DNA of 64,000 nt from assembly GCA_964017235.1 (NCBI GenBank), contig OZ024934.1:91416706-91480705 (forward strand), read 5' to 3'. Both the position numbers and the translations under genes were made by a program. The stretch's first letter is position 1. The number at the start of each line of letters is the position of its first letter. The notes under the pieces were generated by a model, which worked only from the letters and a program-made list of their open reading frames with translations, did no database searches and was not told the DNA's origin. Shown piece after piece: positions 45,084-55,700 of the stretch. The stretch comes from Sabellastarte sp. h YS-2021. Its lineage: Eukaryota > Annelida > Polychaeta > Sabellida > Sabellidae.

Positions 45084-45985
45084 AACAAATAGCAGATTTC
45101 CTCCTGCATCTTTTCCAGGAGAAGAATCTCCAGCCCAGCACTATCGATGGTTACAGGTCAGCCATTTCAGACAAACTGGGAAATGCCTCGGTTAATGTTG
45201 GCAAGGATGACAATTTGACTAGACTGTTAGACAGTTTTCACAGAGATAGACCCAAAGGGCGCCGGGGGGTTCCTGCTTGGAACCTCTCCCTGGTTTTACA
45301 CCAGCTTACAAAAGCGCCTTTTGAACCACTCAGAAAGGCTTCTCTGAAGCACCTTACTTTCAAAACTGTGTTTCTCCTAGCCCTGGCTTCGGGAAAACGC
45401 AGGAGTGAGATTCATGCTTGGTTAAACAAAAATATCAGACACCAAGCTGATTGGTCCAAAGTTTCCCTCTACCCTTCACCAAGCTTCTTGGCGAAAAATC
45501 ACTTGGCAAAAGAGGGACCAGAGTGCGTGGCCCCTGTGGTCATCCCGGCCTTAGCCCCCACTCTGGATAAGTCTTTAAAGGAAGACAGATCCCTTTGCCC
45601 CGTTCGGGCTCTTCGCTACTACCTGGACAAAACGCAGGACCTAAGAACGGGAAAGGAGTTAGTTTTTGTTTCATTCAAACAAGGTTTTAACAAGGACATC
45701 TCTCCTGCCACTATCTCATCCTGGATCAAACAAACAGTGGTGTTGTGTTATGATCTCTCTGACCAAGATTCCTTGACCTTACATCAGGTTAAGGCCCATG
45801 ATGTTAGGGCCTTTGCGGCCTCCAAAGCCTTTCAAGGTGGCATATCTCTGGACCAGATTCTAGCAGCATGCCACTGGAAGTCCCACAACACCTTTACACA
45901 GTTTTACCTTAAGGATGTTGCCTGGGCAGATAGGGAGCTTTTTCACTTGGGTCCTGTGGTGGCTGCCCAGCAGATCCACCACTAG
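42767..45985 (+). CDS. Cys-rich domain plus tyrosine recombinase ORF, same frame as Gag after TGA
   Basis: After the gag TGA the frame is open for 1,072 codons with no second stop. The first 90 residues are strikingly Cys-rich (WCCKCNKDKSSCSCERLC; CCSSCTFCKK; VCEKCFFCKSLC; CPKCVKCPQCC), and this pattern is conserved in copy 2. The middle 600 or so residues are the out-of-frame shadow of RT. From about residue 740 (IEAPQRRSTRAVYEAKW) comes the tyrosine recombinase, with catalytic R in GKRRSEIHAW, H-x-x-R in KAHDVRAFAA, HW in ACHWKSHN and Y in FTQFYL, all intact. The recombinase inserts the circular DNA. The first ATG is 42869. Translation may use readthrough, reinitiation or splicing. Confidence 0.85.
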   Translation, partial: QSLQSSSGSNILSGVWCCKCNKDKSSCSCERLCKLSQCCSSCTFCKKHQAATKERHKSNLKLTKYNKVCEKCFFCKSLCLCPKCVKCPQCCKCPISRGTPTKFLENMGSQGCKPEGSIHFEKGLCASLQGQTSLNKGTPDSKRLCKPHQRLPLTRSSASSDQEKGSREGQGSNLTSLFQQIVHCPKAEPKVAANFGSQYSKSVFMRKNIQNGDSRDNPDLSTTRRVGVINRFQRRLLPHSNPLHIPKIPQVPLPEPVVPVSGSSLWPLNSSHGVHCCGQRGQVNGSVTGYKNPPVPRRLVDSSPYQRILPPGNPVPPSPLPGVGLDGKHAKIRTGTPTSLRLCRLPVRPAQRTGQTDSKPLGSPSTKNNRAIAEEILPSENFHVSYRPSHCDRKTGDPRQTAHETYSVAPQEALESPGISGKRDPNSEVSPSAPAVVDPGVKGPKGSTLTPPTTRNTNLYRRLKRRLGCSLRRLHSKRDLVSTRTQITHKLLRAKGRVVSTKKIPTLSARKGRPDCHRQHHSCGIHQQGGRYEVRFTVCPSLAAPMLVQSQTNSTEGQTYSGPSECNCRQVVSPGTGHSDRVVPPSGDLRHPLPNLALSPSGHVCNKVQLQTSPVCVPNSRPEGLVSGRSDAVLGKPGHVPLSPSVSDGEGGQQAVRPLVSQSNPDCSGMAKHALVLGPSGAVGHGSSLSSTPSRSSDPTFQQGTSQGSDKLKPPCLAPRAQTIKEQGFSSPVAARIEAPQRRSTRAVYEAKWALFVRWCETSQVDFRNPSIKQIADFLLHLFQEKNLQPSTIDGYRSAISDKLGNASVNVGKDDNLTRLLDSFHRDRPKGRRGVPAWNLSLVLHQLTKAPFEPLRKASLKHLTFKTVFLLALASGKRRSEIHAWLNKNIRHQADWSKVSLYPSPSFLAKNHLAKEGPECVAPVVIPALAPTLDKSLKEDRSLCPVRALRYYLDKTQDLRTGKELVFVSFKQGFNKDISPATISSWIKQTVVLCYDLSDQDSLTLHQVKAHDVRAFAASKAFQGGISLDQILAACHWKSHNTFTQFYLKDVAWADRELFHLGPVVAAQQIHH

Positions 45986-46192
45986 TCCCCTAAGCTTCTT
46001 TGTATATAATTTTATATAGTGTACATACTAGTTAGTTTTAGGTATAGGCTCACCTTTAGCCTTGACCTTGGCTCCTCAAAGTCGTTTACTTCAGAATAAT
46101 CCTCTGGGTATAGGACTTTCCCCACTCTTCCAGGTTAACCGTGGAATTTCTTTGCCTTGAACTCTTACTCTCTTCCTCCCCTCAGAGCAGTC

Positions 46193-46213
46193 AAAAGGGG
46201 GGGGGGGGGGGGG
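46193..46213 (+). repeat. A4G17 purine tract, DIRS copy 1
   Basis: AAAA followed by 17 G lies between the recombinase stop and the internal complementary region, just after CCTCAGAGCAG. Copy 2 has A8G10 at the same place. Confidence 0.85.
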
Positions 46214-46347
46214 AGCAGGTGGGTCTAGTTACCCTTGAGACTAACATGTCTCCGCAAAAGGGGCTAGAACCTCGCACCTAAGCACAATATAAGAGTTCTC
46301 TCTCTAATCCTCAGAAGGCTGCCCTCCTTCCACTGGGTAGTTATTCT

Positions 46348-46445
46348 AGCTATCGTCTGGTAGGTAAGATGTATTAACGCAATGAAATTGCAAATTTTAA
46401 TTAGTAAATTAAATTTTTATTAGTTAATACCTTACCTACCAGACG
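46348..46445. repeat. Internal complementary region, DIRS copy 1
   Basis: The first half is the inverse of the left outer end and the second half the inverse of the right outer end. They meet at CGCAATGAAATTGCAAATTT. This is the expected template for joining the ends when the circular DNA is made. Confidence 0.93.
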
Positions 46446-46499
46446 GGAAATTCCCACCCAGCCTTCCCCGCTTTCAGCCTTACAATTCAACCTTAGGGA

Positions 46500-46713
46500 C
46501 GAAAAAGATGCTATGACGTCACGTCCCTCTGGCGAGTGAAGCAGGAACTAGGCCACCTGGCGAGTGGAGTGTAATGTACCGGTCCTGCCGGGGGTGAAAC
46601 CCAGGACGTCTTTTCTTTCGTTTGGCGGGACCGGCTGGCGCCGGGCTATAGCTATCGTCTGGTAGGTAAGGTATTAACTAATAAAAATTTAATTTACTAA
46701 TTAAAATTTGCAA
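46500..46713 (-). repeat. Right inverted terminal repeat, DIRS copy 1
   Basis: Inverse of 40517-40708, with about 35 extra AT-rich bases at its outer end that are represented only in the internal complementary region. Confidence 0.93.
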
Positions 46714-47989
46714 ATTTATAGAAATTCACAATCAGAACAACTTGCTTTAGGACGCATCGTCTGCCATATGTTACTTAGAAAAAGTATTCAAATTTAACAC
46801 AAGAGACATAATGTACTCTACAATATTACATGTTTTTTTTTTCATTCAGAGGTTTCAGTGTAAGAAACTATATATGGTGTTTGCTCCATTTTTTTTGTTA
46901 GTAATATTATATGAAAACTGGCCTCACTAGCAAACCTTCTAGACTGATTAGTAACAGTAAACAATTAAGGGAAAGATTCTAGTGATACATTGTTGACATT
47001 ATATGAAGTTAACACAAATATTTGAGATTTCAAATTTCAAAACAAGTTGTTAATGTCGGTGTTATGTAAATTAATAATCAATAATTACCAAAATATCATC
47101 AAAATAACAAATATTTTAATATGGAGTAGAAGTTATATTGTTATTATTGATACAACATAAAGTATTGATATAAATATGTACACAATTTATTTCATGTTGT
47201 TGATGTATGTTTAGTTGTATATATAAATTGGAAATGTATTATTAAAACCTAATAATATGATCAGCATGATATGTATTGTGTTAAATTACTGTCACACCAA
47301 TCTGAAGTTTATTTTACAAATGGTAAATATATACAGCCAGAGACAGTAGATCCAGTCATCTTTATGTGATTTTATGCCACTTTAGTACTAAACCTAAACA
47401 GTTACTCATAAAATGTCAAAATATTTATGATACTTCCACTTTAATTTGATGAATAATTTTTCTACAATTTTCTACTGATTAACACATTATTCTCTGCATG
47501 CTCGCAGGATGATAAACGCATCCATGTCTCAAGGGTAATGTACGAGAGACTTGGGCACGTGTGTTTTCCTTGCAAGTGTGTTGGTGATGCGAGGTACGTA
47601 GCACACTACTTCAGTTGGGGGGCAGAATTTGTTAGGATAGCGTAGAACGCTGGTTACAGTGTATCCAAGTACTAGTTCTTTGCCAGTCACGTACACCGTG
47701 TGTTCAAAGACAAGTTATATTTGGAGTGCATGAGAAACTATTTGAATAATACTGTCTGGTCAAACTCCCGCCAAATTGCCTTTAAATGGGGCACCACGCT
47801 GTCGAATTCTTTAGTTGTGGCTTTCATGTTGCTAGTCGCACATGAAATTCAGCAGGGAGTGTTTACTACATTACGAGAAATCTTGATTTTTGCTTCGAAT
47901 TATATACATTTTATCTTTTTTTGAAAGTTAGTTTCTTAGATGTCTCGTGTTGTGGTCAGCCTCTCATTTATTTTGCAGTTTTTTTCAGA
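46714..47989. other. Intergenic; 5' region of a gag-bearing element
   Basis: 46714-47500 is AT-rich with nothing recognised. 47500-47989 is less AT-rich and may be the 5' leader or terminal repeat of the element whose gag starts at 47990. Confidence 0.4.
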
Positions 47990-49059
47990 ATGACAAAGCA
48001 CAGTGTACAAAAAAATAAACCAGACAAACCCAAGGCAAGTAAAGGGCCAGCAGAGTCAGACGTTTTGCCCACAGAGGAAGTGGAAGCAGGAACTATGGAC
48101 GAATCGACTGGTGCACAAGCTGCTGGGGTAATAGCTCAGAAATTAGATTTATTGTTAAATTCTGTACAAACTATGAATGAACAGTTACAACAACAAGAGT
48201 TACGTTTACATAAACAAGAAGAAAGAGTGAGCTTAAATTAACTTTCTGTAGTTGCCCCTCAGCACAGAGTTCACCGAAGTTGGACAAGCAGTCCAAGTCG
48301 AAAATGTCCAAGCTTCCAGGCGATGTGTTACAACCTGCGAAATTGCCTTCATTTGAATATCTTACATCTGACTCACGCATACAAGCCGAGGTAGAACGTC
48401 GCCTGCAAGACTACCAGCAAACCTCGAGAACAGAAACAGCAGGTAAGCCAGTTCACAGTTTAAAATCAGGGAGATATAGGGCAGGGGTATCAAAAATTTG
48501 TAAACATATAAATTGGCCACAAGATTTCTGTTCTGTTGCCTCAGGTAGCAAACAACCAACTTATGATGAGTTAACTGACGAGCAATGGATGCAAGGTTTT
48601 CTTTTCTGTGTCTTGGATGAGGAAAGTCATAAAATTAGAGAAAATATGTTACAATATTTGACATATTTGATGCAAGATGCAATAGAATTGTCCATGAATA
48701 CAGCTAGGAAAGCTCATGCTGCAGTACTCCAAGATATGGAGGGGGGTAAAGTTAGCTGGGAACAACTGGACCTAGTCGAAAAAATCAAAAGTAGAAATGC
48801 CCAAAGACTGGTCCAGGGTTACAGAAGTAATGCTACTACGCAAGATAGAATTCAACCTTGCATTCATTTCAACAAAGGTAGTTGTAAATTTGAAAGTGAT
48901 CATGTTCTCAATAACACCATTTATCAACACATCTGTTCATATTGTTTTCGAGAAACGGGTAGGAAGTTTGAACATACTATGCAAAAGTGTTTGAGAATGA
49001 AAAACAGTGGTGTAAATGTTAAAAATGATCAAGTTAAACCCAAAGAACAGAAAGCTTGA
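47990..49059 (+). pseudogene. Gag-like ORF of an unclassified retroelement, one frameshift
   Basis: Starts MTKHSVQKNKPDK and passes through an acidic stretch and a short coiled coil (LLNSVQTMNEQLQQQELRLH). The first frame ends at 48241. A one-base shift near 48230 leads to a second frame ending at 49059, with W-rich core helices (LTDEQWMQGFLFCVL, LMQDAIELSMNTARKAHAAV) and a zinc-finger-like end (CIHFNKGSCKF...H...HICSYCF...H...C). This architecture recurs in gag-like proteins of tyrosine-recombinase-type retroelements of invertebrates. That class assignment is from memory of the family and is tentative. Confidence 0.55.
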
Positions 49060-49302
49060 AATGCATGCAACTTACATACCTATAAACAAAAAAAGAACGG
49101 TAGTTACGGTTGCTTGTGTAGTTTTGACAAGGAACAGAATATTAATATGCCAAACTTTAGTAAAGTTATAGGTGATGATAGTTGTGAACAGAAACAATAT
49201 AAACTTAATCCATTAGCTAAAACTTTTATTCCTAATATTTGTATCAATAATAATTGCCAAGTGGCGGTTACACCCGTGGCGTTTGAAGCGAACGGCGTTT
49301 GA
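49060..49302 (+). pseudogene. Truncated start of the following pol ORF
   Basis: The frame after the gag-like stop encodes NGSYGCLCSFDKEQN, then LNPLAKTFIPN and VAVTPVAFEANGV before a stop. It resembles the leader of a pol ORF but breaks off before any RT motif, so only the 5' part of the element survives. Confidence 0.4.
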
Positions 49303-49364
49303 ATCGAACGATTTACCACTAAATCTGCAATAATATTTAAAAGTAACCATATACCTGTAGGCAC

Positions 49365-50190
49365 ACGACCTGATTTCAACGTTGAAATCAGGTTGGGTTT
49401 TAGTTGATGACGTCGCACAACTTAATTCAGACTTGGTATCAACATCATTATCTGACTCAGGATTCAATCAAAATTTCTGACTTTGAAATCAGGTTGATTT
49501 TTAGTTGATGATGTTGCACAACCTAATTTCAACCTGTTTTCAATGTCAGTAACTGACCTTGAATCAACTCAACTATGATGATGTCATAATGATGTCACGT
49601 GTGACATCACATGTGATGTCATACAAGATGGCAGTGAGTAATAATATGGGATTTTAGGGAACTTTGTCAAAAAATATCTTGGGATGGGGTATCCAATACT
49701 CATAATTCACTGACCCCTCAATTTTTGACCCATTAGTTTATAATTTTAGACATAAAAACACCATTTTCACTATAAATTTACCCTCATGTAGCTTGTTATC
49801 TGGCATCATTATAATAATTATTTTCACTATTATCATTATTATTCCTGGATACCATATCATATTTACACCCATTGTTATTGTTACCACCTATCAACCACTA
49901 TGATTTCATTGGTCATATGACTGCTTACGGATTTCCAATTAGGCTCCGCCCACTACCTTTCCATTACCCATTATGTGACCTATGTTGTCACTGGTCATTT
50001 GACTGGTCAAGGATTCCCCCTAGGCTCTGCCCACTACCAATAAATCACGACCTGAATTCAACATAATTTCAACTTGATTTCAACGTCACATGGTGACTCT
50101 GGACCATGTTTGCAAAACCAACCTGGATTCAATGTCTAACCCTGACCAGTAATTCAACGTTGAATCAACGTTGACGTGCATGCTGCACAT
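49365..50190. repeat. MITE-like block of CAACGTTGA-type palindromes
   Basis: Ends carry TTTCAACGTTGAAATCAGGTTG (49375) and TTCAACGTTGAATCAACGTTGA (50152). TGATTTCAACCT-type units repeat in both orientations inside. It also holds the perfect 20-bp palindrome TGACATCACATGTGATGTCA at 49602-49621, and a duplicated 54-bp unit (TAGGCTCCGCCCACTACC near 49940 and TAGGCTCTGCCCACTACC near 50020). Non-coding. Confidence 0.6.
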
Positions 50191-51774
50191 GTATACAACT
50201 TCATCCAATTCTTGTTATTGCTTATCAACACAATTTAAACGAACACAGACACAAAAATGTTTTTAACAGCAGAATAATCCAACATGTCATCCTCCATACT
50301 TGACCCAGAATTCGAGAGGTCACATGACCATAATAAAATAATTTTATTTTTTTGATATATAATAAATCTTTCTTTAAACAATGTCTTCTGTCCACAAAAA
50401 AAAATGTTTTATATTTATGAAATTTATTACTACTTACAGTGATTTATAGTGTAACAAAAAATCTTAAAGTAATATTTTCTTCTATCCTATTTTGTGGGAT
50501 TCCAAGCAGCCTCACTTTCATTTCGTTGTTTTGACAGTTGCTGGGAAAGACCCCAAGTAATTATATCGGGTAAACAATCAAATTTCTTTATGAATAATGT
50601 AAATTTAGCAACACAAGTACCATCGAGTATAATATTTATGGTATAGATAATGTTGCATATAAAAAATTAAGTAATTGTTGGTTATTTTAAAAGATTTTAA
50701 TGATTTTATCCTCAACTGTCAAAGTCGTTTGTAAACACTACAGTAATACTTGTAAATTTTGCTCCTACATTATAGGGTACATTCTAAAAGTCGGACCCGG
50801 ATGTATTATACACCCAGTAACAGTCAACCAGATATTCATAACATTTCCAGTTTAATTCATAGACAAGGTCACAGAAAATAAGAAATATAGAGACAGAATT
50901 TGTTATGAATAGGTACATGTGACAAATGGTTTCCTCTCTTTGGCATTCTTTAAGAATGCAGATGAATTCACAGTTTAGTACAAAAATAATAGTGAAGAAT
51001 GATTTTTATCTAAAATTTACTTTAAAATGAAATCAATGGCACTGAATATAACTATTCTTTAGTGAGATAATTGATTTTAATTGATTTAACAAGAGAATTT
51101 TTAACATATTTTATTAGGCTGATATGGCATTTTGACTTCTATTTACACGCACCCAATGGATCACAGCTATTGTTTTCACTGGGGGCTATCCTCCCCCACA
51201 CCGTCTTAAAAGGTTATTTATTTCTAGTGATCACTTTCAAAATCAGACATGGCTGAAAAAGTGTGGGGGCGGATAGTCCCCAGTAATAATTGTCCTGTAA
51301 GTGGCTAGACATTGCAGTAAAGAACAGCTAACGTCCTTAACTTCTGTTTGTTTTAAAAATATACCTGGCAAAAGTTTTCTTCACCATTTAATCCAAGAAG
51401 TGGCAAATATGCAATCAACGATCACGCTGCTTCAATTAAGAACTATTAGAAGCAATAATTTGCCTTCAAAATGATCAAAATATCGCATTTTATAAATCGG
51501 TTTTAATCTAATTTGCAAAACACAGGACGTCAACATGGGATCTTTCCAAAATATTCTAAAAATTGCTATATTATTTGAAAGGGATTTAACAGTATATTCA
51601 TTTATGTCTAATAAAAATAATAAATACAAGAAGGAAGTGGCAAACATTATGTAGATCATATGTCTAGGCTGGAAGTTGCAGGGAAAACAATGCAAATTTA
51701 CTTGCAAAAAAGATTTATTTTTTGTTTTATTTTGTGTGAACAGTGAGGGTGATATTGCGACATGTAGTTTATGG
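50191..51774. other. Intergenic with one MITE-like inverted repeat
   Basis: No coding frame. Arms at 51176-51201 (CACTGGGGGCTATCCTCCCC...) and 51261-51285 (GTGTGGGGGCGGATAGTCCC...) are inverse complements with a 59-base loop. Confidence 0.6.
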
Positions 51775-51955
51775 GTAGAGGAACCAGTGCATACTAGTTG
51801 GTCAAGATTCTGAACTGTAACCAGCGGGCATCAGCAAGTAACTACCAACTTTCCGACATAAAGCACCTGGCCTGAGATTCGAATTGGTGACCTCAGAGGT
51901 TGAAGGCAAACATTCTAACCGTTAGCCCCCTCCCAATGACTGGTAAAGGATAGCA
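51775..51955 (-). repeat. tRNA-type SINE, minus strand
   Basis: Read on the minus strand, GGGGGCTAACGGTTAGAATG looks like an A-box head and CACCAATTCGAATCTCAGG a B-box, about 35 bases apart as in a tRNA. Confidence 0.6.
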
Positions 51956-52756
51956 GTGCAATAGATGGAACAGGTCATATCAAAATAACATACATTTATT
52001 TAGTTTCACCATACATTGAAGTATTAAGAACATGAAATGCATGTAAAACAAAAACTTTACTGTGCTTCTATTGCATTCAGAACCTATAGAATGGCATAAG
52101 TTGTTTACTTAAAAGTTAGTTCAACATCTCAGTGCCTACCAAACATACAAAAAATATTAATAATGCATGACATATCATAAACTTTCAAGAAACAATTAGT
52201 ATGTTTATATGTTTAGCCTTTGAATACAGAAAGGTGAACAGTTTGACAATTACAAAAATTAACAGAAGAAGTGTCTTTTAAGATCTTTGGAATTTGCCTA
52301 TGACACTTTTTTGGAAGTGTATAAGCCAGTACATTAGGTAATCATTAATGAAGTTTTAATAAATGTATATATAAAAGGAAATAATTATGAATGTAAAAAT
52401 CACTATGCAAATAGTGTCAGAAATATAAGACTCGCACACAAAAACTTTGATGGGGGACTGTGAATTGATTGCAGGCTGGGGTTGGGGATCAACTATTCTC
52501 AAATATTAGTGTGCGGATTGGGTGAGTCCACTGCAAGGGGTCAATAATATGGTGATTTTAGCAGATCCTGATGGAGTTTTTTGGGGGAAAGGATCAAGAA
52601 GTTTTAATACATAGTGTGAATGAGTGTTGAGAGACACACACAGAGCCTGAGTGGGGGATCAATGTTGTAGATTATTAGCTTACTAATTCAGTAATAAACA
52701 AAAACTTACATGAAATAAATTTTATAGATAAATTAAATGTTTTATAGCTGCAAAAG
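51956..52756. other. Upstream region of the pogo-like gene
   Basis: AT-rich, no coding frame. The promoter cannot be pinpointed. Confidence 0.4.
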
Positions 52757-55700
52757 ATGTCTCAGTCGAAATCAATGCAGAAGCACAGAAATTATGATAA
52801 AGATGCCTTTGAAATGGCTCTGAAATCTATAAGGTAGTAACTACAGCTGTTTATAAATATATGTATCATCAATATTCATTATATGATTGCTGAAGAAATA
52901 TAGAAATATTTTTACTATATTAATGGTTGATATAACTTTTAACGGCTGTAGGCACCAGAAATAAAAATTAATTTAAAAATATGTTATCATTTCAATATTA
53001 TGCAATCATCAGATAATATTTATAACAAATATGTAATAATCGCAATATTTTGTCATCATCAGATAATATTTCAAACCATTTTAATGAAATAAAATGATGT
53101 GAGATATATATTAATGAATATATATGTATATATGAAGGAGAAGACATGAATATTTTGAAATTTAAATCCCTATAGGTCAAACAATCTCTCCTATGGAAAA
53201 GCTGCCAGGCTGTATGGGATTCCAAAAACAACTTTATATGACAACAAATCAAATTCATCTTGCACCATGAAAACTCATGGTAAAACAGGCTTATTAACTC
53301 CCACTGAAGAACGCAGCTTAGCTGCTTACATGAGGTATATATGTGTTCATTTGTTGTTCATATTTTGACATGAAAATCTTGCACGTTATATTTCCTGGGT
53401 TTGTTGTTCATATTAATATAGTTAGGACAAGTTATTCAAATTGTAAAATGGAATGTTTTACCCTTAGTGATATAGAGGTTTATTTCATGTAAGACAGTCT
53501 GTGTGATTTACAACAGTTTATTCTATAAATACTTAATTTCGTTAGTATATTTACATTATTAACGTTTTTCTTGATGGATTTCTTTGGTTGCAAAGAGTTA
53601 AATCCATAAATCTGAGGCCATTGTAATTTTTAGATGGTGTGAAGATAGGTGTATTCCCTTCACGTATCAGCTATTGAAATCATTTGCAAGGGAAATGTTG
53701 AAAACATTGGGCAAGCCTGGGAAAGTCTGTCACAAATGGTGCCAGGCTTTTGTCAAAAGGCATAACTTTTCCCCAAGAAAACCCAGGCACATTGAGCCAG
53801 CACGAGCAGCTGCTGGTGATTCGTCAACAAGAATCATTGATTACCATGAGCTGCTCAAAAAGGAAATTGATGTGCTGGAACTACAGGACCACCCTGAATG
53901 CATTTGGAATGCAGATGAAAAGGGGTGATCTAAACAGCAGGCTCTACAGCAGCCAGTTTTGGTTTCTGTAGGGAAGCAGCAGGTCAGAGAAATGGCAACA
54001 TATTTATTAAGGCTTATATACAAAAGAGCTCATCAGATATTCATCTTTTGTTATTTTATTAAGCATTATAACAGTTCAATTGCACACAAATTAAATACCT
54101 ATGGTGAAGTTTATTTAAGAGACCAGTAAGACAAAGGTAAAATGTTGAATGTTATATGTTTTGACCAATATTTCTCTTTGATGTAATTCATGCTAAATTT
54201 CACAAAAATTTTTAAAGAAGTTATCAAGATTGCCCAGTCATTGTATGTACTGATTGAAAAGAAAGAATGATTATAATGATTAAGATAAAATTAATGAAAA
54301 AAGATGTATTTTATCCAGGAAACTTCATGTGTTTTTCCATTAGTAATAACCTGCTGTATAAACATTCTTTACTTTCACAAAAATGATAATGATATTAATG
54401 ATATTAAAATTCAAGAAGTTCAAAAAGGTAAAAACCTCTGAAACATGTCATTTTAGGCCAAAACAAGACAAGTGTTCGTAAATGAACACATAACAACATT
54501 GCATTGCATTAATGCCAATGGGGATGTACTCCAGAATGTCTATGTGATCTTCTCAAAAAATGTTCCCACCAGCCTAGACAGCAGGAACCTACCTGATAAC
54601 TGGGGCTTTGGATGCTCGGAATCGGGATACGTTAACAAGGAACTTTTTTTCGTATGGTTCAGGTGATTCTGTTGCGTTTGGTCTTACCTCACTAAAAACC
54701 CTGGCAAAGAGGTTAAAAGTGCACAATGTACTTCTTTAAGCAGTCAGCAAGTGTTCATCAAAATGTTTGTAGTAGAGATAAGCCATTTTGAAAAAAAGTA
54801 TCTATACTATGATATTGAATTTGTAGTGACAATATATCAGAAAGACAGCTAAATTATTGTAAAATGAAACTGAAATCTGACCAGGGTTGTACATAAAGCA
54901 GGTTTCTGGATTTAGTGATTCTGACTTTCACCTGTGATAAATAGATCATCTGAATTATTTGTCTTCCTTGTCATTTTAAGGGACCTCTTTCTACCGGCCA
55001 TTGGACAAGGAAGACCACAGCTCTTAGTTTTTGATGCAGCTTCCAGTCACATTTCCGATCCACTTGTCCAACTGGCAATAGAAGAAAATATCTCCCTTAT
55101 CACCCTCCCCGGAAAAACGACATCATTTCTCCAACCAATTGATCAGATCTTTTCCAATGTCATAACTGCCTTTTCTGATATTTCTTACAAACTCTGTTTT
55201 TCCAAATTTGACTTTCTGGTTAGGCCACGGAATTTTCCACAGGTTCTAAGTCAGGCCATCAATGTTGCATGGAAGAGAGATATTATTGTGAACTCTTTCA
55301 AGAGAACAGGTATTTTGTAAGTCAATATCATATGCAGTCAAAGTTGTTGGTTTATGTTCCTTTCAACAGCCAATGTCATATCAGGAAATGTTTACAGAAT
55401 TTGATCCTTGGTCAATATTAACCGTAGGAATCAAACTTGCTAACCATGCACTTCCACTTGCTAATCCCTGGAACATTCTTATGCCTACAATTCATGATAT
55501 ATTGTTACAATTTTATGGCCCATACTTTTAAATAATGATATAAATTAAATTTTCTGTGAAAGCGGATTGTAACGCACTATATAATGGAGATTTTTTTTTA
55601 AATTATGAAATGTTACATATACATTTCTCTGTCAAATTATACGTACATACATTAAATGACATAAGCTGTGTGGTTATATATGAAACCTGATGTTAAGGCA

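Larger units (their letters stand above)
40517..46713 (+). mobile_element. DIRS-like tyrosine-recombinase retrotransposon, copy 1
   Basis: Full length, about 6.2 kb. Inverted terminal repeats flank gag, RT-RNase H-MT and tyrosine recombinase. An internal complementary region at 46348-46445 spells the joined outer ends, the DIRS hallmark. The termini were set from that region: left AATTTCATTGCG at 40517, right AAATTTGCAA ending at 46713. No target duplication is seen, as expected for recombinase-mediated insertion of a circle. Only gag is broken (8-C run at 41907-41914). Confidence 0.94.

Noticed and set aside
47505-47600. Possible exon (DDKRIHVSR...) before the gag-like element
   Set aside because: Only short, with competing splice sites and no partner exon or known domain.
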